A stretch of 60,038 nucleotides of DNA, from positions 1 through 60,038 of the forward strand of contig NZ_RXWZ01000036.1 in NCBI RefSeq assembly GCF_003970575.1, read 5' to 3'. The notes beneath the pieces are model-generated. The model saw only the letters and a program-made list of their open reading frames with translations, did not search any database and was not told the origin of the DNA. Origin of the DNA: Mammaliicoccus fleurettii (GTDB taxonomy: Bacteria; Bacillota; Bacilli; Staphylococcales; Staphylococcaceae). Shown piece after piece: positions 18,664 to 27,421 of the stretch (position 1 is the stretch's first letter; each line of letters opens with the position of its first letter). A program made the translations under genes and the position numbers.

Positions 18664-18677
18664 ATTAAGCGTTATCA
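18664..18677. promoter_or_regulatory. cre-like CcpA site over the kbl promoter
   Basis: ATTAAGCGTTATCA matches 12 of 14 positions of the TGWAANCGNTNWCA consensus. It lies about 20 bases upstream of an extended -10 box (TGTTATGAT on the minus strand, core at 18645-18640), a placement that would let CcpA repress kbl when preferred sugars are present. Confidence 0.45.
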
Positions 18678-18762
18678 TAGTAAATTGAATTGTTTAAATT
18701 TTCTATAAACTTTGCTACAATAGTCATACTATATTTTGATGGAATTGAAAGAAGGTTTATTA

Positions 18763-19932
18763 ATGATAAATTGGAAAGAAAAAGTAGCAAATAAATTTGA
18801 TCGTTTAGTCGAAATTAGACGATATATGCATAAGAACCCAGAACTTTCATTTCATGAGGAAAAAACTCATGATTTTCTTTTATCTGAATTAAAAAAGCTA
18901 GATAAATTGACGATTAGAGAGCGCGTTGGAGAGCGTGGAATTGTTGCAAAGCTAGAAGGTAATCAACCTGGTCAAACAATCGCATTCCGTGCTGATTTCG
19001 ATGCTTTACCTATTCAAGACGAAAAAGACGTTCCATATAAATCTACTGTCGACGGTGTTATGCATGCTTGTGGACATGACGGTCATACAGCGACACTTTT
19101 AACATTTTGCGAATTACTTCATGAACATCAACATTTACTTAAAGGGAATGTTGTTTTTATTTTTCAATACGCTGAGGAGTTAAGTCCTGGTGGTGCAAGT
19201 CCTATGATAAATGATGGGGCGTTAGAAGGCGTTGATAAAGTGTACGGAAATCATTTTTGGAGCGGTCATGAAACATCTTCAATTAAGACAAAGCCTGCTG
19301 ATATGATGGCTTCACCGGACTATTTTGATATTACGATTCAAGGTAAAGGTGGACACGGTGCTAAACCACATACATCGATTGATCCGATTGTAATTGTTGC
19401 TGAATACATTTCTAGTTTACAAAAAATTATATCTCGACATATTGATCCTATAGATAGAGGTGTCATAACAGTTGGTAAGATAGATGCAGGAAGTGCTTTT
19501 AATGTTATAAGTGATACAGCTACCATCGAAGGTACAGTTAGAACTTTCAAACCTGAAGTAAAAGACACGATTGAAGAAGAGCTAGAACGATTATTAAAAG
19601 GCATTTGTATTGCCAATAATGCTACTTATGAATTCAATTATCGCAGAGGATACCCTACTGTTGTTAACCATGAAGAACAATATAACGTTGTAAAAGAAGC
19701 AGCTGAGTCATTACATTTAACATACGAAGATATACCGCCAATGATGATTGGTGAAGACTTCTCATATTACCTTCTCAATCGCCCTGGCTGTTTCTTCTTA
19801 ACTGGTAGTGGTAATGAGGGTAAAGCTTCAACAGCACCTCATCATCACCCTATGTTTGATTTAGATGAAGATGCAATGAAAACAACAACTGAAATGTTCA
19901 TAAAAGTCCTTGAGATTGAAGGTGTTCTATAA
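18763..19932 (+). CDS. M20D family amidohydrolase, copy 1
   Basis: A 389-residue metallo-amidohydrolase of the M20D (hippuricase / IAA-amino acid hydrolase) family that cleaves N-acyl amino acids or related amides. Metal ligands are Cys103 and His105 in VMHACGHDGHTA, the catalytic/metal Glu pair in QYAEELSPGG, and the C-terminal His in PHHHPMFDLDED; the dimerisation segment GKGGHGAKPH is intact. ATG 18763 follows GAAGG by 7 bases. First of three tandem paralogs; the next starts 1 base after its stop. Substrate unknown. Confidence 0.88.
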   Translation: MINWKEKVANKFDRLVEIRRYMHKNPELSFHEEKTHDFLLSELKKLDKLTIRERVGERGIVAKLEGNQPGQTIAFRADFDALPIQDEKDVPYKSTVDGVMHACGHDGHTATLLTFCELLHEHQHLLKGNVVFIFQYAEELSPGGASPMINDGALEGVDKVYGNHFWSGHETSSIKTKPADMMASPDYFDITIQGKGGHGAKPHTSIDPIVIVAEYISSLQKIISRHIDPIDRGVITVGKIDAGSAFNVISDTATIEGTVRTFKPEVKDTIEEELERLLKGICIANNATYEFNYRRGYPTVVNHEEQYNVVKEAAESLHLTYEDIPPMMIGEDFSYYLLNRPGCFFLTGSGNEGKASTAPHHHPMFDLDEDAMKTTTEMFIKVLEIEGVL

Positions 19933-19933
19933 G

Positions 19934-21133
19934 ATGAAAAATATATTACTACAAAAAGTTGATCATTATTATGATGAAATGATAGAAATTAGAAGACACT
20001 TACATATGAATCCTGAATTATCTTTTGAAGAAGTTAAAACGCCTGCCTATATCGCTAATTATTTAAGAAATCTAGGTATAGATGTTAGAGAAGGTGTTGG
20101 TGGACGAGGTGTAGTAGGCACACTTAATAAAGAGAAAGACGGTCCAACATTAGCTATAAGAGCCGACTTTGACGCTTTACCTATACAAGATGAAAAAGAA
20201 GTACCTTACAAATCAACAGTTGATGGCGTTATGCATGCTTGTGGACATGATGCACATACGGCTGTTCTCTTAATGACTGCAAAAATATTATCCGAGCATA
20301 AAGATGAAATAAATGGTCGTGTAGTGTTTATTCATCAACACGCTGAAGAAGTGGATCCTGGTGGTGCTATACAAATGATCGCTGACGGCTGTTTAACGGG
20401 TGTTGACGCTATCATTGGACAACATGTATCAAGTAGTTTAGATGTCGGTAAAGTAGGCTACAAATACGGTACAACGACAGGTATCCCTGATGATTTTTGG
20501 ATTACTTTAAAAGGACGAGGTGGACATGCAGCTCACCCAGATCAACTTATTGATCCACTAGCTGCAGGTATTCAATTATGTAATGATTTACAGTATATTG
20601 TTTCACGTAAAACAAGTGCATTATCACCTGCTGTATTATCCATAACGATGTTTAATGCTGGAGAAACCAACAACGTCATACCTGATACTTGTAAAATTGG
20701 AGGTACGATCAGAACATTCGACTCAGATACTCAAGTAAGTGTAATTGAAGGATTTAAAAAAGTACTAGAAGGTATCGCTACTTCTACTGATGTCACTTAC
20801 GATTTAAAATACAGTAAAGGTTATCCACCTGTTATAAATACTGAAAAAGAAACAGACCTAATATTAGAAGCTACTAAAGAAATAGCTAGTGTTCAAGAAT
20901 TAGTTGAATTAGAAGCAAGTTTAGGTGGAGAAGACTTTTCTTATTATCAGCAACGTGTACCTGGTGCATTTTTCTATACAGGAACAAGAAATGAACATTT
21001 CAAAGCGGATTATCCACATCATCATCCGAAATTTGATATAGATGAGCAAGGACTAATCAACGCTGTTCGAATATTCTTATTAACTACATTTAAGTTTATG
21101 GAAAGGAATTATAATAATGAATTTAACGACTGA
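19934..21133 (+). CDS. M20D family amidohydrolase, copy 2
   Basis: A 399-residue paralog of the flanking genes, with ADFDALPIQDEKEVPYKS, VMHACGHDAHTA, HQHAEEVDPGG, GRGGHAAHP and a C-terminal PHHHPKFDIDEQ, so all metal ligands are present. The substrate-facing stretch after the first His (SSSLDVGKVGYKYGTTTGIPDDFW) differs from copies 1 and 3, which suggests a different acyl or amino acid preference. The start is ATG 19934, 9 bases after GAAGGTG. The end overlaps copy 3 by 17 bases, so the three genes form one operon. Confidence 0.88.
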   Translation: MKNILLQKVDHYYDEMIEIRRHLHMNPELSFEEVKTPAYIANYLRNLGIDVREGVGGRGVVGTLNKEKDGPTLAIRADFDALPIQDEKEVPYKSTVDGVMHACGHDAHTAVLLMTAKILSEHKDEINGRVVFIHQHAEEVDPGGAIQMIADGCLTGVDAIIGQHVSSSLDVGKVGYKYGTTTGIPDDFWITLKGRGGHAAHPDQLIDPLAAGIQLCNDLQYIVSRKTSALSPAVLSITMFNAGETNNVIPDTCKIGGTIRTFDSDTQVSVIEGFKKVLEGIATSTDVTYDLKYSKGYPPVINTEKETDLILEATKEIASVQELVELEASLGGEDFSYYQQRVPGAFFYTGTRNEHFKADYPHHHPKFDIDEQGLINAVRIFLLTTFKFMERNYNNEFND

Positions 21134-22292
21134 AGTTAATCTATATATGGATGAATTAATAGATATCAGAAGACATTTGCATCAAAATCCAGAACTATCT
21201 TTCCAAGAAGAAAATACAAAAAAATATATAGCTGATTACCTTGAGAATTTAGGTATAGAAGTTAAAAAAGATGTCGGTGGTAACGGGCTCCTAGGTTATA
21301 TTAAAGGCGGTAATGCCGGACCTACGATTGCTTTAAGAGCTGACTTTGATGCTTTGCCAATTCAAGATGAGAAAGATGTACCTTATAAATCTACAGTGGA
21401 TGGTGTTATGCATGCATGTGGTCATGATGCTCACACAGCAAGCTTATTAATCACAGCTAAAATCCTAAAACAACACGAAGCTGAAATTCATGGCAATGTC
21501 GTATTAATCTATCAACATGCCGAAGAATCACTTCCAGGAGGAGCAAAATCCATGGTAGCAGCTGGCGCACTTGATGGTGTAGATTATGTTTTTGGTACAC
21601 ATACAGCAAGTCATATAGAAGCAAATAAAGTTGGCTTTTGTTCAGGACCAGCATATGCAGCAGCTGATTCATTTGAAATAGATATTCAAGGTTCAGGTGG
21701 CCACGGAGCAATGCCTCAATTAGCTAAAGACCCTATCGTTGCTGCATCTTCACTTATCGTTCAAGCACAAAGCATTGTCTCTAGAACGATAGATCCATTA
21801 GAATCTGCTGTTGTAACATTTGGTACATTTAAAGGTGGTAATGCATTCAATGTTATAGCTGATACAGTACAACTTACTGGTACAATCAGAACATACTTAC
21901 CTACTGTGAAAGATCAAATTAAAGAACGTTTAAACGGCATTTTAAACGGTATTGAATCAAGTTATGGCGTGAAGTGCCATTTGAATTATCATGATGGTTA
22001 TCCTCCAGTTGTTAATCACGAAAAAGAAACAGAATGGGCTAAAAGTCTTGCATCAGAAATTGATACAATTGAAGAAGCATTCGATTTCCCACCTTCACTT
22101 GGAGGAGAAGATGTAGGTTATTTCTTACAACATGTACCTGGCACTTATTTCTTTACAGGTGTCGGAAACGAAGCACTTAAAGCTAATTATCCACATCACC
22201 ATCCAAAATTCGATTTGGATGAGCAATCACTACAAAACAGTGTGAAGCTATTTTTATCAATAATTGAACATAGTTCGGACTTAGTAAAATAA
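21117..22292 (+). CDS. M20D family amidohydrolase, copy 3
   Basis: A 391-residue paralog with ADFDALPIQDEKDVPYKS, VMHACGHDAHTA, YQHAEESLPGG, GSGGHGAMP and PHHHPKFDLDEQ, all ligands intact. AAAGGA 9 bases before ATG 21117 lies inside copy 2. The shared active-site block is almost identical in protein but differs at many synonymous positions in DNA, so the duplications are not recent. Last gene of the operon; two hairpins follow before tuf. Confidence 0.88.
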   Translation: MNLTTEVNLYMDELIDIRRHLHQNPELSFQEENTKKYIADYLENLGIEVKKDVGGNGLLGYIKGGNAGPTIALRADFDALPIQDEKDVPYKSTVDGVMHACGHDAHTASLLITAKILKQHEAEIHGNVVLIYQHAEESLPGGAKSMVAAGALDGVDYVFGTHTASHIEANKVGFCSGPAYAAADSFEIDIQGSGGHGAMPQLAKDPIVAASSLIVQAQSIVSRTIDPLESAVVTFGTFKGGNAFNVIADTVQLTGTIRTYLPTVKDQIKERLNGILNGIESSYGVKCHLNYHDGYPPVVNHEKETEWAKSLASEIDTIEEAFDFPPSLGGEDVGYFLQHVPGTYFFTGVGNEALKANYPHHHPKFDLDEQSLQNSVKLFLSIIEHSSDLVK

Positions 22293-22296
22293 ATAT

Positions 22297-22380
22297 TAAA
22301 AAACCTCCCAAACCGAAAGTTAATACTAACGGATTGGGAGGTTTATTTTGAGAAAGAGCATGATAGCTCTTTCTATTTTA
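22297..22380. terminator. Two terminator hairpins between the M20 operon and tuf
   Basis: Hairpin A pairs AAACCTCCCAA.CCG (22301-22315) with CGG.TTGGGAGGTTT (22330-22344); its minus-strand T run terminates tuf. Hairpin B pairs AGAAAGAGC (22351-22359) with GCTCTTTCT (22366-22374), followed on the plus strand by ATTTTATT. Confidence 0.85.
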
Positions 22381-22412
22381 TTAGTTTAATCAATCGTGTT
22401 CAATATCGAAAA

Positions 22413-23603
22413 TTAAGCTTCGATGATTGTAACAACGCCTGATCCAACTGTACGTCCACCTTCACGAATTGAGAAACGAGTACCGTCTTCAATAGCGATT
22501 GGTGAAATTAATTCAACGTCCATTTCAACGTTGTCGCCAGGCATAACCATTTCAATGCCTTCTGGTAAGTTTACTACACCAGTTACGTCAGTTGTACGGA
22601 AATAGAATTGTGGGCGGTAGTTAGTGAAGAATGGAGTATGACGTCCACCTTCTTCTTTTGATAATACATAAACTTCCGCTTTGAATTTAGTGTGAGGAGT
22701 GATTGAACCTGGTTTAGCTAATACTTGACCACGGTTAACGTCTTCACGAGCAACACCACGTAATAAAGCACCGATGTTATCTCCAGCTTCAGCGAAGTCT
22801 AATAATTTACGGAACATTTCAACACCAGTTACAGTTGTTTTAGAAGATTCTTCAGTTAAACCGATGATTTCAATCTCTTCACCAACTTTGATTTGACCAC
22901 GTTCAACACGGCCTGTAGCAACAGTACCACGACCAGTGATTGAGAATACGTCCTCAACTGGCATCATGAATGGTTTGTCAGAATCACGTTCTGGAGTTGG
23001 AATGAAAGTATCTACAGCTTCCATTAATTCCATGATTTTGTCTTCATAAGCTTCGTCGCCTTCTAAAGCTTTTAATGCTGAACCAGCGATTACAGGAACA
23101 TCGTCGCCAGGGAAGTCATATTCAGATAATAAGTCACGAACTTCCATTTCAACTAATTCTAATAATTCTTCATCGTCAACCATGTCAACTTTGTTTAAGA
23201 ATACTACTAATGCAGGAACACCTACGTTACGTGATAAAAGAATGTGTTCACGAGTTTGAGGCATTGGGCCGTCAGCAGCAGATACTACTAAGATACCGCC
23301 GTCCATTTGAGCAGCACCAGTGATCATGTTTTTAACATAGTCAGCGTGTCCTGGGCAGTCAACGTGAGCATAGTGACGTTTTTCAGTTTCATATTCGATG
23401 TGTGAAGTATTAATTGTAATACCACGTTCTTTTTCTTCTGGAGCGTTATCGATTTGGTCGTAAGAACGAGCTTCTCCGTCACCAGAACGTTTTGATAATA
23501 CAGTTGCGATTGCAGCTGTTAAAGTAGTTTTACCATGGTCAACGTGACCGATAGTACCAATATTGGCATGTGTTTTTGAGCGATCAAATTTTTCTTTAGC
23601 CAT
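22413..23603 (-). CDS. tuf: Elongation factor Tu
   Basis: The GTPase that delivers aminoacyl-tRNA to the ribosome; 396 residues. G1 is GHVDHGKT near residues 19-26, the switch I effector region is [14 protein letters not shown]3 is DCPGHADYV, and G4 is NKVDMVDD; domains 2 and 3 follow. The start is ATG 23603 ([10 protein letters not shown]), with GGAGAGA upstream; codons before it overlap that site. It has its own promoter and a strong leader hairpin, and is last in the str-type cluster. Confidence 0.98.
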   Translation of the reverse strand: MAKEKFDRSKTHANIGTIGHVDHGKTTLTAAIATVLSKRSGDGEARSYDQIDNAPEEKERGITINTSHIEYETEKRHYAHVDCPGHADYVKNMITGAAQMDGGILVVSAADGPMPQTREHILLSRNVGVPALVVFLNKVDMVDDEELLELVEMEVRDLLSEYDFPGDDVPVIAGSALKALEGDEAYEDKIMELMEAVDTFIPTPERDSDKPFMMPVEDVFSITGRGTVATGRVERGQIKVGEEIEIIGLTEESSKTTVTGVEMFRKLLDFAEAGDNIGALLRGVAREDVNRGQVLAKPGSITPHTKFKAEVYVLSKEEGGRHTPFFTNYRPQFYFRTTDVTGVVNLPEGIEMVMPGDNVEMDVELISPIAIEDGTRFSIREGGRTVGSGVVTIIEA

Positions 23604-23647
23604 TATGAAATCTCTCCTATTCATATTAAAATTATTTTTTATTTAAG

Positions 23648-23676
23648 CCTCATGATGGTTACTCACCATCATGAGG
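23648..23676 (-). other. Perfect 12-bp hairpin in the tuf leader
   Basis: CCTCATGATGGT (23648-23659) pairs with ACCATCATGAGG (23665-23676) around a 5-base loop. It lies just after the predicted tuf transcription start and about 45 bases before the start codon. No T run follows on either strand, so it is not a standard terminator; an mRNA-stabilising or regulatory stem is likely. Confidence 0.75.
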
Positions 23677-23690
23677 ATACATATATTTAC

Positions 23691-23719
23691 TTTATAAATC
23701 ATTTTGATGAAAAAATCAA
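23691..23719 (-). promoter_or_regulatory. tuf: Sigma-A promoter of tuf
   Basis: TTGATT (23719-23714), 17-base spacer, TATAAA (23696-23691) on the minus strand, between fusA and tuf. Confidence 0.65.
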
Positions 23720-23737
23720 TTTATTAAAGCGAATTTA

Positions 23738-25819
23738 TTATTCACCTTTGTTTTTCTTGATAATTTCTTCTGAAATTGATTTAGGAACTTCTTCGTAGTG
23801 ATCAAATACCATAGTATAAGTACCACGACCTTGAGTGTTAGAACGTAAGTTTGTAGCGTAACCGAACATTTCTGAAAGTGGAACAAATGCACGAACAACT
23901 TGAGCGTTACCGCGTGCTTCCATACCTTCAACACGTCCACGACGACTTGTTACGTCACCCATAATGTCACCCATGTACTCTTCAGGCATAACGATTTCAA
24001 CTTTCATCATTGGCTCTAAGATTACTGGATCACATTTTTTAGCTGCTTCTCTAAGTGCTAATGATGCTGCTACTTTGAAGGCCATTTCTGATGAATCGAC
24101 ATCATGGTATGAACCGTCATAAAGTTTAGCTTTAACATCAACTAATGGATAACCAGCTAATACACCGTTTTCCATAGCATCTTTAAGACCAGCTTCAACT
24201 GATGGAATGTATTCACGAGGAACTACACCACCGACAACAGCGTTTTCGAATTCGAAACCGCCACCTTGTTCGTTAGGTGTGAATTCGATATGAACATCAC
24301 CATATTGTCCACGTCCACCTGATTGACGAGAGAATTTACCTTGTACTTGAGCAGGTGTTTTGAACGTTTCACGGTAAGATACCATTGGCGCACCAACAGT
24401 ACACTCAACTTTGAATTCACGTTTCATACGGTCTACTAAGATATCAAGATGTAATTCACCCATACCACCGATGATAACTTGTCCAGTTTCATGGTCAGTG
24501 TGTGCATGGAATGTTGGGTCTTCTTCTTGTAATTTAACTAACGCGTTAGTCATTTTATCTTGGTCAGCTTTAGATTTAGGTTCAACTGACAAGTGGATAA
24601 CTGGTTCTGGGAATTCCATTGATTCTAAGATAATGTTATCTTTTTCATCACATAAAGTATCACCAGTTGCAGTATCTTTAAGACCTACAGCACCAGCAAT
24701 GTCACCAGAATATACAGTAGAAATCTCTTCACGAGAGTTAGCGTGCATTTGTAGGATACGACCTACACGTTCACGTTTACCTTTAGTAGAGTTTCTTACG
24801 TATGAACCTGATTCCATTGTACCTGAATAAACACGGAAGAATGTTAATTTACCTACGAATGGGTCAGTCATTACTTTGAACGCTAATGCAGCAAAAGGTG
24901 CTGAGTCATCAGGTTTAGCAATTACTTCTTCTTCGTCATCGTCAGCTCTATGTCCAACAATTGGTTTAACATCTAATGGAGATGGTAGGTAATCAATAAC
25001 TGAGTTCAACATTAATTGAACACCTTTGTTTTTGAATGCAGTACCACAAAGTACTGGGTAGAATTCAACGTCACAAGTAGCTTTACGGATAGCCGCTTTA
25101 AGCTCTTCGATTGAAATTTCTTCTCCACCTAAATATTTTTCCATTAATTCGTCATTTGATTCAGCTACAGCTTCAATTAAAGCTTCACGAGCTTCTTCAG
25201 CTTGTTGCTTATGAGATTCAGGAATTTCAACTTCTTCAATTTCAGTACCTAAATCGTTATTGTATTGGAAACATTTCATTTCTACTAAATCAATAATAGC
25301 GCTGAAATCATCTTCCGCACCGATTGGTAATTGAATTGGGTGAGCATTTGCTTGCAAACGATCATGTAATGTACCAACTGAATATTCAAAGTTCGCACCC
25401 ATTTTATCCATTTTATTAATGAATACAATACGTGGTACTCCGTAAGTTGTAGCTTGACGCCAAACTGTTTCAGTTTGAGGTTCAACACCTGATTGTGCAT
25501 CAAGTACAGTTACTGCACCATCAAGTACACGTAATGAACGTTCAACTTCAACAGTGAAGTCTACGTGTCCTGGTGTATCGATGATGTTTACACGGTGACC
25601 ATCCCATTGTGCAGTAGTCGCAGCAGAAGTGATTGTAATACCACGCTCTTGCTCTTGTTCCATCCAGTCCATTTGTGAAGCACCTTCATGTGTTTCACCA
25701 ATTTTATGGATACGGCCTGTGTAATAAAGAATACGTTCAGTAGTCGTTGTTTTACCAGCATCGATGTGTGCCATGATACCGATATTACGAGTGTTTTTCA
25801 AAGAAAAATCTCTTGCCAT
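23738..25819 (-). CDS. fusA: Elongation factor G
   Basis: The translocation GTPase, 693 residues. G1 AHIDAGKTT near residues 17-25, switch [16 protein letters not shown]3 [10 protein letters not shown]4 NKMDKMGA, then domains II to V including the tip-loop region [15 protein letters not shown] 9 bases before the start. It lies between rpsG and tuf. The length and motifs are complete, and I see no obvious fusidic-acid-type change, although I did not compare residue by residue. Confidence 0.98.
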   Translation of the reverse strand: MARDFSLKNTRNIGIMAHIDAGKTTTTERILYYTGRIHKIGETHEGASQMDWMEQEQERGITITSAATTAQWDGHRVNIIDTPGHVDFTVEVERSLRVLDGAVTVLDAQSGVEPQTETVWRQATTYGVPRIVFINKMDKMGANFEYSVGTLHDRLQANAHPIQLPIGAEDDFSAIIDLVEMKCFQYNNDLGTEIEEVEIPESHKQQAEEAREALIEAVAESNDELMEKYLGGEEISIEELKAAIRKATCDVEFYPVLCGTAFKNKGVQLMLNSVIDYLPSPLDVKPIVGHRADDDEEEVIAKPDDSAPFAALAFKVMTDPFVGKLTFFRVYSGTMESGSYVRNSTKGKRERVGRILQMHANSREEISTVYSGDIAGAVGLKDTATGDTLCDEKDNIILESMEFPEPVIHLSVEPKSKADQDKMTNALVKLQEEDPTFHAHTDHETGQVIIGGMGELHLDILVDRMKREFKVECTVGAPMVSYRETFKTPAQVQGKFSRQSGGRGQYGDVHIEFTPNEQGGGFEFENAVVGGVVPREYIPSVEAGLKDAMENGVLAGYPLVDVKAKLYDGSYHDVDSSEMAFKVAASLALREAAKKCDPVILEPMMKVEIVMPEEYMGDIMGDVTSRRGRVEGMEARGNAQVVRAFVPLSEMFGYATNLRSNTQGRGTYTMVFDHYEEVPKSISEEIIKKNKGE

Positions 25820-25880
25820 AGTATTCTTACTCCTTCCAAAATATTGGATATTTGGTTGTTGTTCGTATAGATACTTTGAT

Positions 25881-25954
25881 ACCCTAAGTGTTTAAAAAAC
25901 TAGAGATGACCTTAAAAAAGGAATCTTTATGATTTTAACGCTTAGGGTCCTAAG
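25881..25954 (-). other. Mutually exclusive stems in the rpsG-fusA gap
   Basis: ACCCTAAGTGTT (25881-25892) can pair with AACGCTTAGGGT (25937-25948; one G-U pair) across 44 bases, while CTTAGG-GT-CCTAAG (25941-25954) forms its own perfect palindrome using the same bases. The two folds compete, as in a regulatory leader. No sigma-A promoter stood out here. Confidence 0.5.
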
Positions 25955-25961
25955 TTCTATC

Positions 25962-26432
25962 TTACCAACGGTAATGAGCAAATGCTTTGTTAGCTTCTGC
26001 CATTTTGTGAGTATCTTCACGTTTCTTAACTGCGCCACCAGTATTGTTGGCAGCATCTAAGATTTCATTAGCTAAACGCTCTTCCATAGTTTTTTCACCA
26101 CGAAGACGAGCATAGTTAACTAACCAACGTAAACCTAAAGTTGTACGACGCTCTGGACGTACTTCAACAGGTACTTGATAGTTTGAACCACCTACACGGC
26201 GAGCTTTAACTTCAAGTACAGGCATGATGTTGCTGATAGCTTCATCGAATACTTCGATTGCATCTTTACCTGAACGTTCTTGAACAAGATCAAATGCTGA
26301 ATAAAGAATTCTTTGAGCAGTACCACGTTTACCATCAAGCATGATTTTGTTGATTAATTTTGTTACTAATTTTGAGTTGTGAATTGGATCTGGTAATACA
26401 TCTCTTTTTGCAACTGGACCTTTACGAGGCAT
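25962..26432 (-). CDS. rpsG: Ribosomal protein S7
   Basis: Primary 16S rRNA-binding protein that nucleates assembly of the 30S head; 156 residues, standard length. [16 protein letters not shown] at the start and the [22 protein letters not shown]-binding beta-ribbon are typical. AAGGAGGAT is the ribosome site. It lies between rpsL and fusA in the conserved str order. In E. coli S7 is the feedback repressor of the str operon; whether it acts on the stems downstream of this gene is open. Confidence 0.98.
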   Translation of the reverse strand: MPRKGPVAKRDVLPDPIHNSKLVTKLINKIMLDGKRGTAQRILYSAFDLVQERSGKDAIEVFDEAISNIMPVLEVKARRVGGSNYQVPVEVRPERRTTLGLRWLVNYARLRGEKTMEERLANEILDAANNTGGAVKKREDTHKMAEANKAFAHYRW

Positions 26433-26517
26433 AATCGTAATCCTCCTTCCTTATTATAAAGTTTATTTGATTTATCGTCATTTAAAAAACTGTTATTTAC
26501 AGAAATTTAACGTTAGA

Positions 26518-26940
26518 TTATTTTTTTGCAGCTTTTGGTTTTTTAGCACCATAAAGTGAACGGCTTTGCATACGACCGTCAACACCAGAAGTATCTAAAG
26601 CACCACGTACGATATGATAACGCACACCAGGTAAGTCTTTTACACGTCCACCACGAATAAGTACAACACTGTGTTCTTGTAAGTTATGGCCGATACCAGG
26701 GATATACGCGTTAACTTCGATGTTGTTTGATAAACGAACACGAGCATATTTACGTAAAGCTGAGTTAGGTTTTTTAGGTGTCATAGTTCCCACACGCGTA
26801 CAAACACCACGTTTTTGTGGAGAGTATACAGTAGTCATTTTTTTCTTCATGCTATTGTAACCTCTGTTTAACGCTGGTGAGTTTGATTTTTGTGATTTAC
26901 TAGTACGAGGTTTACGTACTAATTGGTTAATTGTAGGCAT
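26518..26940 (-). CDS. rpsL: Ribosomal protein S12
   Basis: Decoding-centre protein of the 30S subunit, 140 residues. The loop [17 protein letters not shown] and [26 protein letters not shown] carry wild-type lysines at the positions where streptomycin-resistance changes usually occur. The start is ATG 26940 ([10 protein letters not shown]), with AGGAGG upstream; an in-frame start 12 codons earlier would read through that site. A small hairpin with a T run separates it from rplGB. Confidence 0.97.
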   Translation of the reverse strand: MPTINQLVRKPRTSKSQKSNSPALNRGYNSMKKKMTTVYSPQKRGVCTRVGTMTPKKPNSALRKYARVRLSNNIEVNAYIPGIGHNLQEHSVVLIRGGRVKDLPGVRYHIVRGALDTSGVDGRMQSRSLYGAKKPKAAKK

Positions 26941-27008
26941 CTTTAATGTCCTCCTCTCTTCATTTCTTAATTCCACACATCCAGGTGGTTCATTTTAAGG
27001 CAAATAAA

Positions 27009-27027
27009 AATAGTAAGCACAGCTTAC
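27009..27027 (-). terminator. Weak terminator/attenuator between rplGB and rpsL
   Basis: GTAAGC (27013-27018) pairs with GCTTAC (27022-27027) followed on the minus strand by TATTTTTATTTG. The stem is only 6 bp, so read-through into rpsL is expected. Confidence 0.5.
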
Positions 27028-27031
27028 AAAT

Positions 27032-27286
27032 TTATTTAAGCAATGCAACAACTGTCGCATTAACTTCTATTCCATAATGCGATCCAAGTTCTTGTCTACT
27101 AGGACTATAACTTAACGGAACGCCTGTCTCAAATGCTAAAGTTAACACCCTAGACAAAATATGAATATTGACATCTTGAGCAATAATTACTTTACGTACC
27201 TCATGCTTCAATAATGCTTTAGTGGTTTGTTTTAAACCAATGACATAACTGTCTTGATTTAAGCTTAAGGCTTTTTCATTAGACAT
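27032..27286 (-). CDS. rplGB: L7Ae-family ribosomal protein (YbxF/RplGB)
   Basis: An 84-residue L7Ae/L30e-fold RNA-binding protein, homologous to Bacillus YbxF, which binds kink-turns and associates with the ribosome. KALLKHEVRKVIIAQDV and the C-terminal GIEVNATVVALL are family-typical. The start is ATG 27286 (MSNEKALSL), 6 bases after TGGAGG; longer readings are excluded by that site. First gene of the rplGB-rpsL-rpsG-fusA transcript, directly behind a strong promoter. Confidence 0.92.
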   Translation of the reverse strand: MSNEKALSLNQDSYVIGLKQTTKALLKHEVRKVIIAQDVNIHILSRVLTLAFETGVPLSYSPSRQELGSHYGIEVNATVVALLK

Positions 27287-27326
27287 TTGATATCCTCCAA
27301 AGCGTCTGCTTTCATCAACCTTAACA

Positions 27327-27355
27327 ATAATAACATCGTACAGTTTTAAAGTCAA
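27327..27355 (-). promoter_or_regulatory. Sigma-A promoter of rplGB-rpsL-rpsG-fusA
   Basis: TTGACT (27355-27350), 17-base spacer, TATTAT (27332-27327) on the minus strand, about 40 bases before rplGB. Confidence 0.85.
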
Positions 27356-27379
27356 TATATTTCATGCCGTTTTTATAAT

Positions 27380-27412
27380 AAAATATAAGCTGTTCTAGAC
27401 ACCTAGAACAGC
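27380..27412 (-). terminator. rpoC: Terminator of rpoBC
   Basis: GCTGTTCTAG (27389-27398) pairs with CTAGAACAGC (27403-27412); TATATTTTATT follows on the minus strand just after the rpoC stop. Confidence 0.8.
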
Positions 27413-27421
27413 CTATATATA

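Noticed and set aside
23075-25503. Open frames antisense or out of frame within tuf and fusA
   Set aside because: They are low-complexity shadows (Leu/Gln/His-rich) of the highly biased codon use in these genes, without ribosome sites or family resemblance.
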